This document shows, piece by piece, positions 47,830 through 58,571 of a DNA stretch of 64,000 nt; positions within the stretch are counted from its first letter, which is position 1, and the number at the start of each line of letters is the position of its first letter. The translations under genes were made by a program, and so were the position numbers. The stretch is from Guyanagaster necrorhizus (taxonomy: Eukaryota; Basidiomycota; Agaricomycetes; Agaricales; Physalacriaceae): the NCBI RefSeq assembly GCF_019112545.1, contig NW_025064885.1:1390139-1454138 (forward strand), written 5' to 3'. The notes under the pieces are model-generated. The model saw nothing but the letters and a program-made list of their open reading frames with translations, did no database searches and was not told the DNA's origin.

Positions 47830-49340
47830 ACAATAAAGGAGTGATATTGTTAAAGTCTAAACACTTTTGGGCAATGATAATACCAACCAAGGAGGAGATC
47901 CATGAAAGGATCAAGAGTGCTATGAGAGATCCAAGCAAGTGGGATCAGCAGGTCACTTCCTTGCTCAACCATGAGCAGAGAATGATGAAAGAGAGAGGAA
48001 TGATCTGCTATGATAGATGGATCTATATCCTGAGGGATACCACATTACAAGATGAAATCATTATCATCTCCTATAACCATGTGACTGCTGGACATCCAGA
48101 GATCACCAAAACAAAGGAATTAGTACTATGAGAATACTGGTGGCCTAAACTGAGCAATGACATTATTCAGTATATCAAAGCTTGTAAAACCTGCCAGCAT
48201 GAGAAGATGTCTTCACAATCCTGAGCAGCCTCTCTCTACTCAAATGAGATACCAGCAGCCCCATGGACTCATATCTCAGTTAATATGATCATGGGACTAC
48301 CAGAATACAATGGCTATGATGCTATCATCATTATAGTTAATCACTTCTCAAAGGCAATCATTCTAATCATGTGCTCAACAGAACTCATCTCAGAAGGTTG
48401 GGCTAAAATCCTCTGAGATAAGGTTTATAGCAAATATGGCATGCCACAGATAGTCATTTCAGGCAGAGGACCTCAGTTCATCTCCAAATTTCTTGACAAT
48501 CTCTATTGAATACTCAACATCAAGCAAAACACATCCACCACTTATCACCTACAAACTGATGAGCAGACAGAACAAGCAAACCAAGAAGTTGAAAAGTACC
48601 TGTGACTCTTTATCAACTACAGACAGGATAATTGGACAGAGTAGCTAGTGCTCGCAGCCTTTCAGCATAACAATCGAGTACATTTGGCAACTGAAAAAAC
48701 ACCATTCTTCATTAATCATGGTCACCATTCCAATATAGCCCAAATGACACATGTACATGCCACAACCCCTGCATCTACAGATTTTGCTACCACTATAGCA
48801 AAGATTTACAGTGAAACTAAGACAGCCCTTAAAAAAGCTGCAACAACCATAAAAAAGCAGTATGACAAGCACCATCAAGCTGCACACACATACTCTATTA
48901 ACAATAAGATTTGGTTGGACACAACAAACCTTCACCTTCCTTGGCTGAAATGAAAGCTTTCTGACAAGAGAATGGGTCTATTCCTTATACTCAAAAAAAT
49001 TAGCAGCTCCACCTATAAACTGTGACTTCTTATAATCTGGAAGATCTACAATGTCTTTAACAAATCATTGTTGATGCCATATGTCACACCTGCATTCTCA
49101 AACCAAGAACAACCATCATCTCCACTGCTAGACCTTGTCAATGATGAAGAACATTACAAAGTTGACCAGGTATTAAACTATAAACTACAAAAAATCAAGG
49201 CAAAAGAGGGTGACATAATAATGACTATCAATTATTTGGTCAGCTGGAAGGGCTGTAAACCAGAATCAAACCAGTGGATGAATGAAAAACTGATGAGCAC
49301 AGACAAGGCCATACATGACTATGAACTATCTTTAAATTAA
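47830..49340 (+). pseudogene. pol: G pol, second part: integrase and chromodomain
   Basis: It resumes in the spacer after RNase H (DNKGVILLKSKHFWAM). It then has the integrase zinc region (YNHVTAGHPE..CKTCQHEK, about 48070-48210) and the core with D in ISVNMI changed to Asn. VISGRGPQF has lost the second catalytic Asp (to Gly, an A-to-G type change, unlike the rest). TDEQTEQANQEVE is near 48560. YLVSWKGCKPESNQWMNEK at about 49235-49290 is the chromodomain end, and the stop is TAA 49338. It connects in register to 39210 once H and one ACAAG are removed. Confidence 0.86.
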
Positions 49341-49367
49341 GCCATCAGGGTGATGGTCTTAAGGAGA

Positions 49368-49653
49368 TGTAGAGGATTCACCTGCTCTAGACTATTTCTT
49401 TGATTATTTCCTTTGTTACCTTACCTTGCTTTTACCTTTCTTTGTCTATACAGTGTTTACTTGTCACCATTAGTTAGCCTCCCCCTTTCTTTCAATATTT
49501 TACATTGTCTTTGCCAGTTACCTTTGTCTTATTACATGCTATTCTACAAATAGTATAAGTATGTAGCTACTTGGTATCAATAGAATCCATCTCCTCCATC
49601 TTCTCTGGTGTCCATCCAGATCTTAAAGTGTAATAGCCAAGCCTTTACCTACA
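49368..49653 (+). repeat. I 5' LTR (putative limits)
   Basis: TGTAGAGG..TTTACCTACA is 286 bp. The right limit is chosen because TC-TGGAGCCCACC follows, which looks like a tRNA-type primer-binding site starting TGG. There is no second copy to confirm the limits. A TATA box TATAAGTA is at 49554-49561. Confidence 0.55.
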
Positions 49654-49717
49654 TCTGGAGCCCACCACAACCTGAACAGCTATTTGCCTACAGACCCTTG
49701 ACACATCCACCACATCA

Positions 49718-51350
49718 TTGACACTCAGTCCTTCTCCCACCTGTCATCGTGCTCAAGACACAAACCTCACCACCCTAGTAGATGACCCAGAGCATCTCTT
49801 ACACACCACTTGCACATGGGTACAGCCAGCAACTGCTAAAGTGGTGAGCACCCCCTCTGCCCTTCCAGCTAGACTACAGCACCTTCATTTCACTAACACA
49901 CCTGCCTCTCTCTCAGTACCACTGCTGCTGGTAATACCACCTGCTGCTTCTACCACCACTACCATGACCACACCTATTACTGCTACTGCATCTACTGATA
50001 CTGCTGCCTCTGCTTCTGCCATGCATACACCTTCTGGAATTGGTGCAATACTAGCATCATATTCCAAAGAGGCCTCCAGATTCTTGTCACTGGATCTTGA
50101 TGAGCTAGATGACTTCTTGGATGAATTTGATCACCTTGTGAAGTTGCATGCCCTCACAGACAATGAATGTGTTCATGCAATTCTATGCTATGCTGATTCA
50201 AAAGCTAAACACCTGTGGAAAACATCTGATGGCTATGACAATGAGTTGGCTAAATGTAACTGGCACATGTTCAAAGCTGACCTTACTGAGGAATTCTACA
50301 CCTCTCAACAGCATAAATACTCTCTATGCAAGTTCCAGGACCTTGCCAAGAAATGGCACTGCTGTGAGATGTCTAAAATCAAGGATCTGGAGCACTACCA
50401 CTGCCAGTTTAAATCTATAGCCAAAGCTTTGCACAAGAAGAGAGTCATAGCTGAGAATGAAGAGTGGTGTACCTTCTGGAAGGGCTTTGACTATTGCACT
50501 AGGGAGCACATAGAGGACTGCATCTGTCATGTTGATTCCAGCTGAGACTGTGATGAACTCCCCTCCATCAAGAATGTAATAGAGGCAGGCTGTTGGATGC
50601 TCTGATCTGCTATCTATGATACTGACTCAGACTCAGACAGCCCTCCAACTCATTCACACCACTGAAAAGAGAAGAAAGCCACTGCCTCTGACAGCAAGAG
50701 CTTAGATTCAGATAGTGATAGCCCTGCCCCAGTCAAAAACTCTTCAGATACCTGCACTAAGAAAGTGGCTGGAGCCACTGTTGATGATCTTCAAGCTGCT
50801 CTGGAGAAACTGTTGCTCACTCAGGCAGCTGCCTTTCAGATGGCCTTACAGTCTCTGGTTCAATTATTAGTCCTCCAGATTGATTCAACTTTTGCAACAA
50901 CATACCAGTTCAAGAATCTTGCATTGTAGGCACAGAACACATTCCTCTTTCCTGCATGATCTGCTGGCTGTTTCTTCTGTGGCGAGCCCAATCACTTCAT
51001 AGCTGACTGCACCTGAGTCCTACTCTACATCAAGATTGGTCATATTATCCTTGTAAACCAAAGATTCTGTTTCCATGATGATAGCCTCATCTATTATGCC
51101 CAGTAGCACATATGCTTAAAGGCTGCTGTTGATGAAGTCTTTGATGGACTGCTGCCCCCTCCAACTATCTCCCAGTCTACTCCTAATCCTCTGACTGCTC
51201 AGTCTGCCTCACAGGATTTTTAGACTGCATAGCAATTGACAAAGGCTCTGAGCACCCCACAACAGCTTTTATAGAAGAAGTAAATGATGAGCCTGATATT
51301 GCATATATTGCTATGCTCACCAAAGAAAGTGATGATGTCTGGTGAGATTT
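49718..51350 (+). pseudogene. gag: I gag with CCHC knuckle
   Basis: The first 275 codons (49718-50545) are free of stops. A Thr/Ala/Pro-rich N-terminal region is followed by an all-helical gag-like part (LDELDDFLDEFDHLVKLHAL, AKHLWKTSDGY, FKADLTEEFY). The knuckle C-F-F-C-GEPN-H-FIAD-C at 50969-51010 keeps all four ligands and the same frame. There is a TGA at 50543 and more further on. It is the best-preserved protein segment of the window before J. It would form the particle shell and bind RNA. Confidence 0.84.
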
Positions 51351-51413
51351 TCTTAGGATGGTATGCACTAATATCGATATAGAGGATTCAAAGAATGCAC
51401 AGGAATAGCAGCA

Positions 51414-54400
51414 ATGACAATCCAGAAGAAGAAGAAGAATGAAAAAGCCTTATTTACTGAAAGAAAGTCAGATCAGAAAATACAAGAAGAAGCTCCTTTA
51501 CCAAACAAATATCAGCCTGTATACAGAAATGAGTCTCTATTGGATGACCCAACAGCTATTTCTCAAGTATACCAAAAGATCCTGGATATACCTATCACAC
51601 TCTTAGTATGAGACCTATATGCTATCAGTAAAGATTTGGCAAAAGAAGCTATAACAGACAAAAAGATAAGTTGTGTACTGATCCAGGCAACAACCACTCT
51701 TACTCAGGCCATTCTCACTCCTTCTGTACTCAAATATGCCATGCCATTGTGCACTATAAATGTCTCTATTGCTGAGAAACAACTAGAACCTGCCCTGCTA
51801 GATAAAGGCTCTGAAATCATAGTCATCCACCAGGACCTGGCAGAAGAATATGGTCTTGATGTTAACAAGCATAGAAGCATGGTGATGAAAACAGCAGCAG
51901 GTGCATGAGACAAACTCTCTGAATGTGCTGAGAAGCTAGAGATTGTAGTTGATGGCTTGACAACTATTGCACATGCCTTCATAGTTCCAAAGGCTCCCTA
52001 CTATGTTCTTTTGAGTCACCTATAGCAGAGAGCAGTCTATCTGCAGAAGTAAGAAATAGCAACTAGAGTGACTATCAAGATCTGAAAACCAGCTGTCACC
52101 AACCCTCAGCATTGGGAAATAGTGACAGAGGAATAGAAACAACCAGCAGGAAGAACATTTAGCATCTTGAACATTTTAGACAATATAGTGAAGGAATGGC
52201 AGCAGAATCCAAATGCCTGCCTAAACAAAGAACCTAACACAGATCTGGCAATTACAGAAACTTATGCATTTACCAACCATGTACTTTCTGATACCTTTAC
52301 ATTCAATACAGATACACATTGTCTCCTGTACAAAAACATGGACAAGAAAGCCAACCTCATATCTGCTACTCTGCCTAAATATGCAAAAATCCAAAGACAA
52401 TTTCCTGAAGATCCTCTCCTATCCTTGCCACCACTATCCTCTTTTCTGACTGACTTCCATCCATCTTCCTGCCTTACACACCAACATCTAGACATGCTTA
52501 AAATCTTAACAAATGAGTTTTTATGGCTGGAGGAATGCTGTTTAGCAATCAATGTTCTGATGTATAATCAAGATGTCATTGTGTTTATCAATGAAGAACA
52601 TGGTTGCCTATGAAATGACTATGTCAGACTGGTCATCATCCCACTTGTCAAATATGAACTTTGAGCATGCCGATCTATTTCTGTGCCCCTAGACATCTAA
52701 AATCAAGTTATTGCATAAGTAGAAGAAAAGGTGCACTAAGGTCTCTGGGAACCTTCTGACAGCTCATACCAGACACAGTGGTTCTGCATTTCAAAGAAAG
52801 ATGAGAAGATTAAGATTATCATTAATCCAGATAAAATGAATAGATATATCATATGGACTACTGGACAACCTCCTCTCTCAGACCAATACTGTGAGCATGC
52901 AGCTAGCTATAGCATCTATATAGGCATTGACTTGCTATCTGGCTATGATCAGCATACTCTGGATATCTTCTCATGTGATATTACCACTATTAATACTCAC
53001 CTTGACCCTATGCATCTCACTACATTGTCTCAGGAGTGGACAAGCTCTGTCAATATCTTCTACCACAATATTATATTCATCCTGCAATATGAAACTGATG
53101 TAGCACCAAACTTCATTGATGATGTCAATATCCTGGGTATGCAAACTTGCTATGAACTCCCTGACAATGACTCTGAGAGGCATCCAGACAATAGCAATAT
53201 CTAGAGATTTGTATAGAAGCACTTACTGGATGTACACTAGATCCTCTATCACCTCAAGCATGCAGAAGCTTTAGTATCAGCAAAGAAGCTCTGGGTCAGT
53301 ATGTTTAAACTTGTTATTCTCAGCCAACTTTGCAGCTACAATAAATACCTACCTGAGAATATTGCAGTATAGAAGATCGAGTCCTGATCCTCTTACTGTA
53401 ATGTCAAACAGGTCTATAGCTTCTTAGGACTTTCAGGCACTGTTTGGATATAGATTCAGGACTTCACTGCTATTGCATGACCACTTATCAGGCTCACTAT
53501 CTATGATATCCCCTTCACTTAAGCCTAGAAGCAGCAAGATGCTATGAATACCTTGAAATCTGCCATTGCCATCTGCTTAGCAATATGTCCTATTGACTAT
53601 ACTTCTGGTCAAAATGTCATACTCTCTATGGACTCATCAAAAATTGCTTGTGGATTTCTGCTACAACAAAAAGAGATCAACAACCATCAATAAATCACTC
53701 ATTTTGGATCATTAGCCTAGTCCAATATTGAATTATGCTACTCACAGACAAAGATCAAACTTTATGAGCTATGGCATACCTTGCATGCTATACAAATTTA
53801 TCTGGTCAGCCTTGAGCACTTTATTGTGGAAATGGATGCCAAGTATATTAAGAGTATACTTAATAATCCTGACCTACATCCAAATGCATCAGTCAACAGA
53901 TGGATTGCAACCATTCTCATGTTTAACTTCACCTTGATCCACATCCCAGCAGAACACTTCAAATAATCTGATAGTTTGTCAAGATGCAAGCACACAAAGG
54001 ACATAGGGGACATATCAGATAATGAGATAGAAGACTGGATTGATGATGACATATTAGGTTGCAGCATCTGGGTAGTGATATTTCTGTGTGAGAAAGTTAG
54101 CATATCCAATGGTCCATCACAGGGGACTCTGCCTTCACAGGCATTCACAGCAACTGTTTCTAGAATCAACAATAAAGACTTACCCTCATAGAATGAGAAG
54201 CATGCACCACAGAAACTTGCTATAGCCCATATTCAGCACTATTTGAAGCTTGAACACTTGCCATCAGTCCCACAAACAAGACTCCTAGCACTCTAGCAGC
54301 AGACCTGCCAGTTCTTCATCCTTAGGGAGAAACTGTTCCACTATAACTCAGGAGATTGATATCAGCTTGTCATTCCACATTCTGGACAGCTGGCAATCCT

Positions 54401-54980
54401 CTATGCTGGGTATAATAAACTAGATCATCGAAAGAGATTCTACCTGACCTGACAGCAGCTCCAAGACTGTTTTTGGTGGCTAGGAATGGAGGATGATATT
54501 CAATGGTACTTGAAGACATGCTATAAATATCAACTAGAGTCTACAGAATATGTATGCTTACCTCCAAAGATCTTTATGCCTACAGACCTGTTCTAGAAGT
54601 GCTATATTAACACCATGCACCTACTGAAGGCTTCCAAGTATCAATACATCATTCAAGGGAGGTGTAGCCTCACTCACTGGTCTAAGTTCCAGATGCTTTG
54701 AGCAGAGACAGATGAAATAGTCAGCCAATTCATCTTTGAAGAAATCTTGTGTTGTTGGAGTGGTATTGCAGAGATCCTTGTCACAGATAATGAACCTCTA
54801 ATGGTTGCCACAGTGAAATATCTGACTAAGATATACAGCATCTATCACATTCATATTTCAGCTTATAACTCTTAAGCTAATAGCCTCATCGAGATTATAC
54901 ACTGGCCCATCATGATATGCTAAAGAAGCTGTATGAAGAGAATGAACAAGCCTGGCCAAGTAAGACTCACCTGATCTTTT
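51414..54980 (+). pseudogene. pol: I pol: protease-RT-RNase H-integrase, cut by J
   Basis: The N-terminal linker (PNKYQPVYRNESLLDD) leads to an aspartic protease at about 51740-52050. Its motif reads LLDKGSEIIVI, where related elements have D-x-G-S-E, followed by TAAGA and YYVLLSR. The RT at about 52600-53500 has a FIDDVNI box (about 53115), so the two Asp are present, and FLGLSGT at about 53420. RNase H spans about 53590-53970 with SMDSSKIACGFLLQQ. The integrase (about 54290-54980) includes WQQLQDCFWWLGMEDD, ASKYQYIIQGRCSLTHW, LVTDNEPLMVA and HISAYNS. J interrupts it just after the SLIEIIH segment, which corresponds to the third catalytic residue. Confidence 0.83.
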
Positions 54981-55218
54981 TGTTATGATTTTTTCCTCTT
55001 CACATCTTATTCATCCCTATTTATGCTTAGTCAGAAGGCATAGGATTGTGGGAGGGCTTAGTCAGCACAACTAACCTGCCCATCAAGTCAACCTCAACAA
55101 GAATGCTTGATGACACATAAGCATCCCTTTATGTATGGTAACAATGCTCAAGGACAATGGGCACTATGGACACAGGTGAACACAATTAGTAATAGTATTA
55201 TTAGTACCATCTGTACAG

Positions 55219-55226
55219 TATTTAAG
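55219..55226 (+). promoter_or_regulatory. J promoter TATA-like box TATTTAAG
   Basis: TATTTAAG lies 34 bases upstream of the self-primer word, the distance expected between a TATA box and a transcription start. The same word stands at this place in the B LTRs, and close variants in E and H. Confidence 0.65.
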
Positions 55227-55252
55227 ACCGATGGCTCTCACTGGTATACTCC

Positions 55253-55265
55253 AGCTTCGAGCTAA
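55253..55265 (+). promoter_or_regulatory. J self-primer, probable 5' end of the transcript
   Basis: AGCTTCGAGCTAA is the exact reverse complement of 55417-55429. In Tf1-type elements the first bases of the RNA fold back onto the primer-binding site, and RNase H frees a 3' end to start cDNA synthesis. Position and complementarity here fit that model. Confidence 0.75.
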
Positions 55266-55416
55266 AGTTCACAACTACCATTCTATCTCGAGTCAAACCT
55301 TAACCTTGAGTCACTTCGGAAAGAGACCAACTCCATAGACTCAGCTGATCCCTCAAAGTGTGAAGGGATGGCTGTTTATCACATGGTTTCGTTCATGTGA
55401 CACTTGGGCCTAACGA

Positions 55417-55429
55417 TTAGCTCGAAGCT
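55417..55429 (+). promoter_or_regulatory. J primer-binding site
   Basis: TTAGCTCGAAGCT begins one base after the LTR and pairs 13 of 13 with the self-primer in the LTR. No TGG, the usual start of a tRNA-type site, follows the LTR. Confidence 0.75.
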
Positions 55430-55471
55430 TCTAGCTTCCCTTTCTCAAGCCCAATTGTGCTGAGAAACCGA

Positions 55472-56566
55472 ATGCCCCTCACAATCTCTACCGACCCAAA
55501 CTTTGACCATGAGTTCTTTGAACTCCTCTCTTCCATCATCAGAACATTGATAGGACTTTTGGTGATCATCCAGCTGTGCCAGGGATGCTATTCTATCACC
55601 ATATGAGCTCTTAGATATTACAACGAATTTCTACGTATCCACAAAATTCTATGAAACATAACCTCCAACCTCTCTTTACATGACATCCTGAAATCCAGAC
55701 GAACAATCTACCAGCCCCCAGAGGCCAGGTCTAGCAGCATGCATCAGAGGGATGGTGAAGAAGAAACAGGAGGACAACATTCTCCCTAACTCGGAAACAC
55801 AAACGATAATATCCCAAGAAGGCATGGAATACTCATACCAGGACCGCCCCCCAACCATGAGGACAAGGACCTCCCAGAAGACTTCTTCCACCAGTCTCCC
55901 TCCCTCGATTCTGTCCCCCGAGCCCCTGGGATTGCTGACCATGCTAGGGACTCTCTTGATGCCCCTTAGATGGCTCACCAATCCAGCCCCTGAACTCTTA
56001 ACAGCCAGCCTCACAGCTCCCGTCCTTCCACCCGAAACAGCTCAAAGGTGGGGGGACCCCCTCCAAACAACGAAGAACAATGACGATGAGTATGAGAAGA
56101 AACCGTCTACTGGTACTTCCTGACCTGGGACTTCACCATCCCTTTTGACTATGATAACACCGTTTGACAGGAGGAGCGAAGGAGGCAGGATGAGCTGCAG
56201 CCAGTACATCACGAGTCAGAGAAGCAACAGAGGAGGGAAGCCATACAGTATGACGAGCAGCATCGAAGCGAGCAGTGGGAGGTTGAAAGGGCCTGACTTG
56301 CAGCAATCAACGAAGGCAACTGGTACAGGCTATGTCCCGAGATCGCCAGTGTCCTCACACCCACACAAGGAAACCGCTCACCAACCCCCCCCTTCAGAGA
56401 ACCCAGCACCCTGAGCAGTGGATTCTTGGAGCACTGGGCAGACAGCATCCAAACCAGACGATATCTGAGGATTACAACCCCCGAGTATCCCCCTTCCTCC
56501 TATACCTCCAGTGCCGATTCTGCATTTGGGAGTGACGAGTCTGTCCTCAGACACTACAGGCTATGA
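55472..56566 (+). pseudogene. gag: J gag first part: hydrophobic helix and charged region
   Basis: ATG 55472 lies 57 bases after the LTR. It starts MPLTISTDPNFDHEFFELL and then SSIIRTLIGLLVIIQLC (residues about 20-36), a predicted membrane or amphipathic helix. Next are the motif NLSLHDILKSRR, an acidic stretch (NHEDKDLPEDFF), and from about 56144 a Gln/Arg/Glu-rich segment (QEERRRQDELQP, QYDEQHRSEQWEVERA) of coiled-coil type. The frame closes at TGA 56564. The remaining gag is one frame over. I know no family for this N-terminal part. Stops at CGA-type positions are present. Confidence 0.78.
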
Positions 56567-58571
56567 GTCCCTGGGAATGCTCAGATCCCCGCCTGTGCTC
56601 TCCAGGGATTCTTTGGAAGTTGAGTGGTCGGACAGCTTATTCATGATGACTACAGAAACAATGTCTGCCTCTATCATGAGCGAGTGGAGGCGGCACGAGC
56701 AACAGGAGGAAACAGATACCAATCCAACATCAGAAGTCACCTAGCCTCAGTCTATTAGGAACCTCCAGCCACTGGACCAAGCACCCAGCCAGGGGAGCAA
56801 GGCAACACTGCAAGGAGTCGTGGAGAGTTTCTATGACCGGCCCGTCAGTTCTCTCCTCGAAGAGGATGATGAGAATGAGGCGGAAGAGAAAACTGAGAGC
56901 AGCAATCCACCTCAAGGTCCACTATATGACTCTCAAGAAGAAACAGACAAAGAAGAGGTACAAAAGCTGGCAAAGAAAGAAAGGGAGCGGGAATACTAGG
57001 GGTATTATTTGCAAGGAGTGAATTTCTTATGGCATGACGCTGCCTGGCTGGCATCGCAAATTGGACAATTATATTTACGTTCAGAAACTAACAAGCAAAC
57101 AGAAATCCTGAAGTGAGTGACAACAGACTATGCTGCATGGCAGTACACCAACCGACATTCCGAATACCCCATAAGCTGGCTGCCGGCTTACCTGACCACC
57201 CCCACTCCTCAACCAATGTTGAGCTCTCCCCCTGTCACAACACACAAAGCCACATACAAAACTCTCTCAGCCTGAAGCATGCTTTCAAACTCCGATCAAT
57301 CCTCTCATATAATGGCAGCCCGCCTAGTCCGCACCTGAATGCAGCCGAGGGCAGAATATTACAATCCCTGAGGCAGCAAGGGAAGTCGATTACTGGGGGG
57401 ACAACCCCCACCAGATCAGGCTAAACCAAGTGGAAAAGAAAAGGAGCCCATACAGGATGACCCTGAGGCCATCTGTCTAGGGTTCACCATATGGGATGGA
57501 GTCATTGTATGCGCTGAGGAGTCTAAAGGGAGTCCAGTCACCAATGACCACTCCCTACACTCGTTCCCAGGACCACCAGCAGAATGGAACCAGCCATCAT
57601 TCGATGAATGGCCTAACCCAATGGGTGCTCTACCCAACAACGCCAATGTTCTCCAATGCTGTCCTGATCTCCTTAAGAAACCATGACCTTTCAAAGGGGT
57701 TTCTGATGACATTGATCGGTTCCTAGTAGACTGCAAACAGTATTTCGAAGTCTATGTTGGGTTCCTGAGAACGGACATAAACAAGATCGCCTTCGCCACC
57801 TCCTACCTAGAAGAGAAGGCGAAAATATGGTGGATCCTTATCTCTCCAAATTTCTGCTCCACCACTAGGGGACACTATCGATACCCCTTCTGGCTCATAT
57901 TCAAACAGATGCTAAACAATAAATTTATCGACCCTGCAGTGCAGAAGGTACATAAACAGAAGATCAAAAAATACAAGATGGGAGATAAAGTGGCAACAGA
58001 TTACTTTGATGAGCTAGAATGGCTTGCCAAACTGGCCAGAATCAGGGATGACATGACAAATGACAGACGGATGGTAGAAGCCCTCAAGAGAGGAGTCCCC
58101 TCCTCATACCTCACAATGATCTCTGCCATGGGCATTAAACTCTTAATGCCCATCAGCTATAACCAGTGGAAGGAACCAATCATTGAAATGTACAAGGAGT
58201 GACAAAGGCAGAAAGCAGAATCATCAACACTACAGGATTACTCTAAAAAGCCGACCCTGCCAACCCTGAACAAGACAGAGCAAACTGCTGAGAAATCATT
58301 GGGATCCTTGATGGCCTCTACCTACAGAAGCCAGAAGACTGGCACAAGAACCACGTATACCAGAATGGGAAAGCCAATAGACATAGACTGCATGAAGAAG
58401 GAAGGCAAATGCTTCAATTGCAGATAGAAGGGACACATGGCCAAGGACTGTCTGAAGAAGAAAAGAACCTGCGAAGACATACGAGTGCAGATAGCGGAGT
58501 TGCAGAAGGAAGATGAAGAACTTGGAAAGGAAACGAAGATTGAGGAGGTAAAAGATAAGGCCAACCAGTGA
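56511..58571 (+). pseudogene. gag: J gag second part: conserved block, gag domain, zinc knuckle
   Basis: One frame holds SSDTTGYESLG and MSEWRRHEQQEE. It continues with the acidic DSQEETDKEEVQKL (about 56930) and GVNFLWHDAAWLASQIGQLYL..TEILK..TTDYAAWQYTNRH (57015-57160). The DDPEAICLGFTIWDG segment follows at about 57460. The gag domain (FKGVSDDIDRFLVDCKQYFEV to ISYNQWKEPIIEMYKE) spans 57690-58200. The knuckle C-F-N-C-R(stop)KG-H-MAKD-C at 58410-58451 has all four ligands but a TAG in the middle. It ends CAG TGA at 58569. Stops are few compared with other copies. Confidence 0.88.

Larger units (their letters stand above)
37913..49367 (+). mobile_element. Gypsy retrotransposon G remnant, split by H
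   Basis: It starts inside RT (words matching IPNTNTNLDCKTY) with no gag or protease. It runs through RNase H to 39210, is interrupted by H (39211-47824, TSD ACAAG), resumes at 47830 and ends at the purine tract AAGGAGA before element I. It has no complete LTR in the window. Confidence 0.88.
49368..54980 (+). mobile_element. Gypsy retrotransposon I (second lineage), 3' part lost
   Basis: It starts TGTAGAGG right after AAGGAGA at the 3' edge of G (possible duplication GGAGA, 49363-49367). It contains LTR, gag with knuckle, protease, RT, RNase H and integrase, and is cut by J at 54980. The protease and integrase differ clearly from the other gypsy copies and resemble a lineage I associate with agaricomycete genomes. 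The right half of I is not found after J. Confidence 0.85.
54981..55415 (+). repeat. J 5' LTR
   Basis: It runs from TGTTATGATTTTTTCC to GGGCCTAACG and is 435 bp. The last base would be A in the family consensus. It contains the TATTTAAG box, the self-primer, and the family word CTTAGTCAG twice. Confidence 0.93.

Noticed and set aside
55472..55610. Hydrophobic segment as an envelope or cellular membrane-protein gene
   Set aside because: It sits at the start of Gag and is joined in frame to the gag domain in D. There is no signal-peptide-like cleavage region or Cys-rich ectodomain, and no gene follows pol.
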